Source of the DNA: JADJXV01 sp964527785
Lineage (GTDB): Bacteria; Bacteroidota; Ignavibacteria; Kapaibacteriales; UBA961
Length of the DNA stretch: 19,553 nucleotides
Assembly (NCBI GenBank): GCA_964527785.1
Contig: CAZGNO010000068.1
Coordinates: forward strand, 1-19,553
Direction of reading: 5' to 3'
Part shown: positions 15,045 through 19,553 of the stretch, one piece after another
Layout of the letters: each line of letters begins with the position of its first letter
Numbering within the stretch: the first letter of the stretch is position 1
Translations under genes and position numbers: made by a program
The notes under the pieces: model-generated
Told to the model about the DNA's origin: nothing
The model's input: only the letters and a program-made list of their open reading frames with translations
Databases searched by the model: none

Positions 15045-17798
15045 ATGAATAAAAATTCTACAAAATTTGCTTGCTTCCTCTTGGGTGTTTTATGTTTTGT
15101 ATTCGGAAATCTTACGACTGTATTTGCTAACAGAAACGGAACTGCCGGCGTAACCCAAACAGGATGTACTTGCCATGATCAAGAGGGCGGAGTATCAATG
15201 ATCATTGAGAATGAATCGGGGACTATCTATATGAGACCCGGTGAAACCAAGTCATTTACTGCAATTGTGGCTCATGCAACCTTACAAAAAGCAGGTGTTA
15301 ATATTGCCGTAAAAGATTCTGCAAATGTAAATAAAGGGCAGTTATCTGTTGGTAATGGTTTGAAAATACTTACTAATGAAATTACTCATTCGGCACCACA
15401 AAATATGAGTAACGGCGAAATCCGATTAAATTTTACATGGACTGCACCAAATTCCGAAGGACAATTCTTTCTCCGCGGGTCTGCTGCTGCAGTAAATGGA
15501 GATTTCTGGTCTACCGGTGATGCCTGGGTTGTAATGGGTGAGATACAAATTGTTGTTTCCGACCCACACATTACTCTCACTTCTCCCAATGGAGGCGGAG
15601 TTTTGTGCCGAGGAAATAATATGTTGGTTTCGTGGACTTCAATTTTTGTTTCGGGTAACATTAATATAGATTTGACAAATAATGGTACAAACTGGCAAAG
15701 AATAGCTTCATCAATTCCTGCTTCATCAAATTATTATAACTGGACAATACTTCCCGGTCAAACTGCCGGCTCTACGTACAAAGTAAGAGTATCTGATGCG
15801 ACAGATGCAAATGTTAATGATATTTCCGATGCTAACTTTTCAATTCTTACCGTTCCTGCCATTACTTCTCACCCTAAAACCGATTCGGCTTGCTTGGGAA
15901 GCCCAGTTACTTTTAGTGTAACGACAGACAATCAACCGTATACTTATCAATGGCGAAAAAATTCCGAAACTATAGTTGGAGCAACATCATCAAGTTATAC
16001 AATTGATGTAGTACAGCAAACAGATGTCGGCAATTATGATGTCGTTATTACCGGATGCTCTCCGGTTACGAGTAATCCTGCAAGTTTTACGCTTATTGCA
16101 CCTCCCTCGATTGTATCGCAATCGAACGATACTACTGTTTGTAGAGGAAGTTCAGTTACATTGTCGTGTAATGTAGTTGGAGCCAATGCCTATCAATGGA
16201 AGAAAAACGGAAATATAGTTGCAGGGGTATTTACTCCAAGTATCACAATTGCATCTGTATCACCTGCTGATACCGGTACTTATATTTTGATGGTTAATGG
16301 AAAATGCCCGCCTCCTCAAATCAGTAATCCAATTTCGCTCCGTTTTATCAGTGCACCTCTTATAGTGCAACAACCGAGAGATACAACTGTATGTTATGGT
16401 TCAACAGTTCGGTTCTCAGTTGAAAGCAATAGTACAAGTGTAACATATCAATGGAGAAAAAATGGCAAGAATTTAGACAATTCGATTGGAAGTACTATTA
16501 CTATTGCCGGAGTATCAGCTGCCGAAGTAGGTGGGTATGATGTGGTGGTAACCAATGCCTGCAATTTATCCTCAACGAGTGCTGTTGTCCAGTTGAAGGC
16601 ACGTGAAGCTGCGGCAATTAGGTCACAGCCGCGAGACACTTCTATCCAAGCAAATCTAAATGTGACATTCAGTGTAGCTGCTACCGGTACAGCTGTGAAA
16701 TATCAATGGCAAAAGAACAATATTAATCGTTTGGCGGATACACTTGCAACATTAACTATTGCCGGAGTTAAACTTTCTGATTCTGGTAATTATAAATGTA
16801 TTGTAAAAAATGAATGCGGTTCTGCAGAAAGTATAGTTGCAAAATTAAAAGTAACATCACCTCCGGCTGGTGCAGCTTTGGCATTGAATGTAGCTTCTGT
16901 TGACTTTAGCTGTACAAAGGTCGGAGTAGCTAAAGATTCAACATTAACCAACATTGTGTTTAATGGTGGGGGACAACCACTTACTGTATCAAATGTAAGT
17001 GTAACAGGTGGAGCGGATGCAACAGATTTCACTATTGTAAGCGGAGGAGGTGCTTTTACTTTGGCACCGAATCAGAAGCGAACAATCGTTGTACGCTTTA
17101 CTCCTTCAAATAGAGTTGTAAAATCAGCTTTCCTTGAATTTACAAGCAACAGTTCAACAACTGCTCCAAAACTCGCATTGGCAGGGAAGGGATGTGCCGG
17201 TACAATTACAACATTTACAGCAAATGCAGGAGTATCAAACGTAGGAGTAAAGCATGATACAACTGTGAAAATCTGCAATACAGGTGATTTCAATCTAGTT
17301 GTTTCCGGAGTGGAAATAAAAACCGTTCCGAGTGACTTTACGGTACTTCCGCAAACTATTACTGTGCTGAAACCGGGCGATTGCCTCACAGTACCGATTG
17401 GTTTTACACCGACGGCAGAAGGAAAACGAACTGCTGAATTATTGGTTAAAACTGATGAAGGTGAATTTACAATTCTAATTGAAGGTACTGGAATTCCATC
17501 AACAGGTGTTACTGATGAAGAGTTGTTGACATCGGCTATTACTGTTTATCCGAATCCATCATCGGGTACTGTAATGTTTACGGGTATGATTGATTCTCCT
17601 ATGCCAATAAAAGTAAGAATATTTGATGCTTTAGGCAATTCAATATATCAAACAATGCAGATTGCTGCATTTGCGGGGGAGTTTAATTTTAGATGGGATG
17701 CTTCGCAGAATGGAAGCACAGTTCCAAGCGGGAATTATACTGCATTATTAGGTATTGGTGCGCAAACAGTTCGAGTTCCTTTTGTTATCGTTCGGTAA
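15045..17798 (+). CDS. Secreted multidomain Ig-like protein with T9SS type A sorting domain
   Basis: This 917-residue secreted, probably cell-surface protein has the following layout (residues from ATG 15045). The signal peptide is 1-29. A choice-of-anchor V type domain spans about 30-170, with a CxCH motif (C41, C43, H44). A Ser-Thr-rich/Kre9-like domain beginning ITLTSPNGG spans about 174-268. Four Ig-like repeats follow at about 270-352, 353-435, 437-518 and 522-603, each with YQW-KN. Two choice-of-anchor D/ASPM-like domains are at about 612-716 and 718-816. The C-terminal T9SS sorting domain has VYPNPSSG, IFDALG and VPSGNYTAL (830-917). I reject the GTG at 14955 because it would add 30 charged residues before the signal peptide, and because GGGGA (15036-15040) precedes the ATG. 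The domain set suggests adhesion or ligand binding, with no enzymatic motif seen. It ends before a strong terminator and seems monocistronic. Confidence 0.9.
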   Translation: MNKNSTKFACFLLGVLCFVFGNLTTVFANRNGTAGVTQTGCTCHDQEGGVSMIIENESGTIYMRPGETKSFTAIVAHATLQKAGVNIAVKDSANVNKGQLSVGNGLKILTNEITHSAPQNMSNGEIRLNFTWTAPNSEGQFFLRGSAAAVNGDFWSTGDAWVVMGEIQIVVSDPHITLTSPNGGGVLCRGNNMLVSWTSIFVSGNINIDLTNNGTNWQRIASSIPASSNYYNWTILPGQTAGSTYKVRVSDATDANVNDISDANFSILTVPAITSHPKTDSACLGSPVTFSVTTDNQPYTYQWRKNSETIVGATSSSYTIDVVQQTDVGNYDVVITGCSPVTSNPASFTLIAPPSIVSQSNDTTVCRGSSVTLSCNVVGANAYQWKKNGNIVAGVFTPSITIASVSPADTGTYILMVNGKCPPPQISNPISLRFISAPLIVQQPRDTTVCYGSTVRFSVESNSTSVTYQWRKNGKNLDNSIGSTITIAGVSAAEVGGYDVVVTNACNLSSTSAVVQLKAREAAAIRSQPRDTSIQANLNVTFSVAATGTAVKYQWQKNNINRLADTLATLTIAGVKLSDSGNYKCIVKNECGSAESIVAKLKVTSPPAGAALALNVASVDFSCTKVGVAKDSTLTNIVFNGGGQPLTVSNVSVTGGADATDFTIVSGGGAFTLAPNQKRTIVVRFTPSNRVVKSAFLEFTSNSSTTAPKLALAGKGCAGTITTFTANAGVSNVGVKHDTTVKICNTGDFNLVVSGVEIKTVPSDFTVLPQTITVLKPGDCLTVPIGFTPTAEGKRTAELLVKTDEGEFTILIEGTGIPSTGVTDEELLTSAITVYPNPSSGTVMFTGMIDSPMPIKVRIFDALGNSIYQTMQIAAFAGEFNFRWDASQNGSTVPSGNYTALLGIGAQTVRVPFVIVR

Positions 17799-17832
17799 GA
17801 TGTAATCTACAGTCCGACTAATTTTCAATATG

Positions 17833-17868
17833 AACCTTCCGATATGAAATAATGTCGGAAGGTTTTTT
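17833..17868 (+). terminator. Intrinsic terminator after the T9SS protein
   Basis: A 13-bp stem (17833-17845 with 17852-17864, one G-U pair) closes a 6-nt GAAATA loop and runs into a T tract (17863-17868). It lies 34 bp after the stop codon. Confidence 0.9.
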
Positions 17869-18118
17869 ATTCTGTACTATCTGCTAAGATTATTTGGATT
17901 TACGTGTGAATGAAGAACACGTGCTCCATTTGATAATTCAGAATTTTTCATACATATATGTTGGAATTAATAATTCATTTTTTAGTTTCTAATTTTAAGA
18001 TTGCATAATATCATTCAGTTTACACCATAAAAACCGAAATAAGTCGTAAATAGCAACAGAAAATGCTACAGAATTAATTTATTCTGCATCTTATTCGTTT
18101 TATCTTAATTAAATACTA
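17869..18118. other. AT-rich intergenic region before the histidine kinase
   Basis: Together with the terminator, this belongs to a 320-bp gene-free stretch (17799-18118). It contains a weak inverted repeat ACGTGT (17902-17907) / ACACGT (17917-17922) and a short CATATATG palindrome near 17953-17960. I find no TTG/TAnnTTTG pair at proper spacing and no reading frame worth reporting. It must nevertheless hold the kinase promoter, since the terminator closes the upstream unit. Confidence 0.5.
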
Positions 18119-19270
18119 ATGCTTCTTACATTACCGGATGAAGTACGGCAGTTATTGCGCTTAGTACAGCACCATGTATTCATGATCTATCGTGACGATG
18201 ATGATGAATATTACTTTTTGTTTTCGGAGGGCATGATTGCAGAACAATTTTCTATTCCTACCAGATTGGTTCGTAATAAAACTCTGACCGAAGTATTTAC
18301 TGAGGAAACATATTCTGTGTTTTTTCCAAATATTACGAAAGCATTTGACGGTCAAGGTATTCAGTTTGAAGCTCAGTATAAAGATCGTACAATGCTTGTT
18401 TCGCTCGAACCGGTGAAACGGAGTCGAAAAATTGAGGAAATAATGGGGTCTGCGTTCGATATTACCGCTCAAAAGAAAGCAGAGGAAGAATTGAGGATAG
18501 CCCTTAATCAAGAACGTCACCTTAGTATGTTAAAGTCTCGATTTATATATACTGTTTCTCATGAGTTTCGCACTCCGCTTACGGGTATTTCAGTCTCATC
18601 AGAATTATTACAACACTATTATGACAGAATGGATTCACCGCACAGGTTAAAAACTATCCTTAGCATTCGTCAAAGAACCGATGAATTGACAAAACTTATT
18701 GAGGATTTGCTTACACAGTCTTCAGCAGAATCATTGTCAGCATTGTACAAACCAATAATATCTGAGCCGAATATCATTTGCGAGGAAATAATCAATGATT
18801 TTACAGTTACTCTCAATTCGCAAACGCACACAATAGAATTTGAGTATGAGCAAGGGCTTCCAACAGTTCAATGGGATAAACGTTTGATTAAACACATTAT
18901 TCGAAATCTACTGACAAATGCTATCAAGTACTCCCATCAAGGGACGACCATCAATGTTCTAATGTTCCGTAAGGAGGATAACCTCATAATTGAGGTACGG
19001 GATTCAGGTGTTGGAATATCTAGTGATGATTTACCGCATATTTTTACTGCATTTTTTAGGTCTAATCGTACAGAAACAATAAAAGGGACGGGGCTTGGAT
19101 TAAGTATAGTCAAAGAATTTGTAGAAATGCACGGAGGGTCTATAGCTGCTGAATCGGTACTTGGAATTGGAACGACAATCATTCTGCAATTTCCCGGGTT
19201 TGTTGATGATAAGAGAGTTTATTCAACAAATGGAAAGTTTCATGTAGAATCATTAGCTATAAACAACTAA
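18119..19270 (+). CDS. Soluble PAS-domain sensor histidine kinase
   Basis: The 383-residue protein autophosphorylates on histidine and passes the phosphate to a response regulator. There is no membrane segment, so it senses a cytoplasmic cue. A PAS-like domain lies at about 12-118, ending in GSAFDITAQKKAEEEL, followed by a short coiled linker. The HisKA domain has H148 in SHEFRTPLTG. The HATPase domain has the N-box with N267 (RNLLTNAIKYS), the G1 box DSGVGIS (295-301) and the G2 box GTGLGLSIV (323-331). About 20 extra residues follow the last ATPase strand. All catalytic motifs are intact. No response regulator is adjacent and no phosphorelay partner is in the window, so it is an orphan here. 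The cheB-like receiver at 13370 cannot be its target because that receiver lacks the acceptor aspartate. The ATG at 18119 has no visible Shine-Dalgarno sequence. Confidence 0.93.
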   Translation: MLLTLPDEVRQLLRLVQHHVFMIYRDDDDEYYFLFSEGMIAEQFSIPTRLVRNKTLTEVFTEETYSVFFPNITKAFDGQGIQFEAQYKDRTMLVSLEPVKRSRKIEEIMGSAFDITAQKKAEEELRIALNQERHLSMLKSRFIYTVSHEFRTPLTGISVSSELLQHYYDRMDSPHRLKTILSIRQRTDELTKLIEDLLTQSSAESLSALYKPIISEPNIICEEIINDFTVTLNSQTHTIEFEYEQGLPTVQWDKRLIKHIIRNLLTNAIKYSHQGTTINVLMFRKEDNLIIEVRDSGVGISSDDLPHIFTAFFRSNRTETIKGTGLGLSIVKEFVEMHGGSIAAESVLGIGTTIILQFPGFVDDKRVYSTNGKFHVESLAINN

Positions 19271-19310
19271 GTAAGTAAATAGTGGTGCAAATTAAATTGC
19301 TAAATTCAGT

Positions 19311-19415
19311 CCTCACATTCTAAGCGACAGCGAAGAATCTCCGTATGTTGCTTAAGTCCAGTTTTTGTATTGCGTTGCTGAGATTCATCAGTCGAAGACC
19401 CCATCAGAATGACAG
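19311..19415. repeat. Dispersed palindromic repeat, copy 2
   Basis: The left arm CATTCTAAGCGACAGCGAAG is followed by AATCTCCG (to 19343). The right arm is CTGAGATTCATCAG (19378-19391) and the right end ATCAGAATGACAG closes at 19415. The outer ends (CATTCT / AGAATG) are inverted with respect to each other. The arms match the copy at 1-90, while the 34-bp centre does not. It lies 40 bp after the kinase stop codon. No T tract follows, but the hairpin could still act on the transcript 3' end. Confidence 0.7.
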
Positions 19416-19553
19416 CTATTCGAATAATACGATTATTTTTACCCCCATAAGTGCTGAGACAAAAATAAATGTTGCGGTAAATATCCATAATTTGGTAAGT
19501 AATTGAACACTTCGACTACGCTGTAAATGACATCTCTTACATTGCCCGTCATT
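19416..19553. other. Non-coding tail with possible further repeat fragments
   Basis: No gene is supported here. CACTTCGACTACGCTGTAAA followed by TGACAT (near 19508-19532) and the terminal CCCGTCATT look like pieces of related repeat ends. GTCATT is the expected outer end of the family, so another copy may begin at the window edge. The match is short and the call is tentative. Confidence 0.3.

Noticed and set aside
17072..17389. A 105-codon reverse-strand frame in the anchor-D region
   Set aside because: It is a shadow of a clear domain on the + strand, with no motif of its own.
18161..18520. A 119-codon reverse-strand frame inside the kinase gene
   Set aside because: It is antisense to a strongly conserved kinase. 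Its composition (F, R, S, H rich) is that of a shadow frame.
1..19553. CRISPR array, tRNA, rRNA, prophage, transposase or defence genes
   Set aside because: No regularly spaced short repeats, no tRNA-like cloverleaf arms, and no recognisable transposase, integrase, nuclease or toxin motif was found on either strand.

Overview
The window looks like chromosomal DNA from a member of the Bacteroidota/Chlorobi-Kapabacteria/Ignavibacteria (FCB) group. The evidence is a large secreted protein ending in a type IX secretion (Por) sorting domain, a DUF2851 protein and a 2TM-domain protein (both families mainly known from these phyla), a low G+C base composition, weak or absent Shine-Dalgarno sites in front of several genes, and one promoter candidate of the Bacteroidota type (TTG...TAnnTTTG). 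The species cannot be named from the sequence alone. All fifteen supported genes lie on the + strand. I see no tRNA, rRNA, CRISPR array, transposase, integrase or phage gene.

Layout. (1) 1-173: a dispersed palindromic repeat and the leader of the first operon. (2) 174-3137: pyrF, a DUF2851 protein and a family 9 glycosyltransferase, with overlapping stops and starts. (3) 3205-7774: an SDR-type L-threonine dehydrogenase-like protein, a DUF255/thioredoxin-like (SPATA20/YyaL-type) protein, and an O-antigen polymerase/ligase-like membrane protein that overlaps it by 4 bp. (4) 7775-8035: a 261-bp gap with an inverted repeat. (5) 8036-10258: folD, a 2TM-domain protein and an RluA-family pseudouridine synthase. 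(6) 10388-14878: a secreted prolyl oligopeptidase, two small paralogous lipoproteins, a CheB-type protein whose receiver domain has lost its phosphorylation site, and a small acidic protein of unknown function. (7) 15045-17798: a secreted multidomain protein (choice-of-anchor V, Ser-Thr-rich/Kre9-like domain, four Ig-like repeats, two choice-of-anchor D domains, T9SS type A signal), followed by a strong intrinsic terminator. (8) 18119-19270: a soluble PAS histidine kinase. (9) 19271-19553: a second copy of the repeat seen at position 1, plus fragments.

How the genes fit together. Most are housekeeping genes: pyrimidine synthesis, one-carbon folate metabolism, amino acid catabolism and RNA modification. 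Two envelope polysaccharide genes (GT9 and Wzy/WaaL-like) are scattered among them rather than forming one locus. The most unusual stretch is 12482-14878. There a tandem lipoprotein pair runs with 3 bp spacing into a CheB-like protein that keeps its complete Ser-His-Asp methylesterase triad, while its receiver domain lacks the phospho-acceptor aspartate. No other chemotaxis gene is in view. I do not see a clear new defence or mobile system here. The pseudo-receiver CheB and its neighbours are the best candidate for something undescribed.
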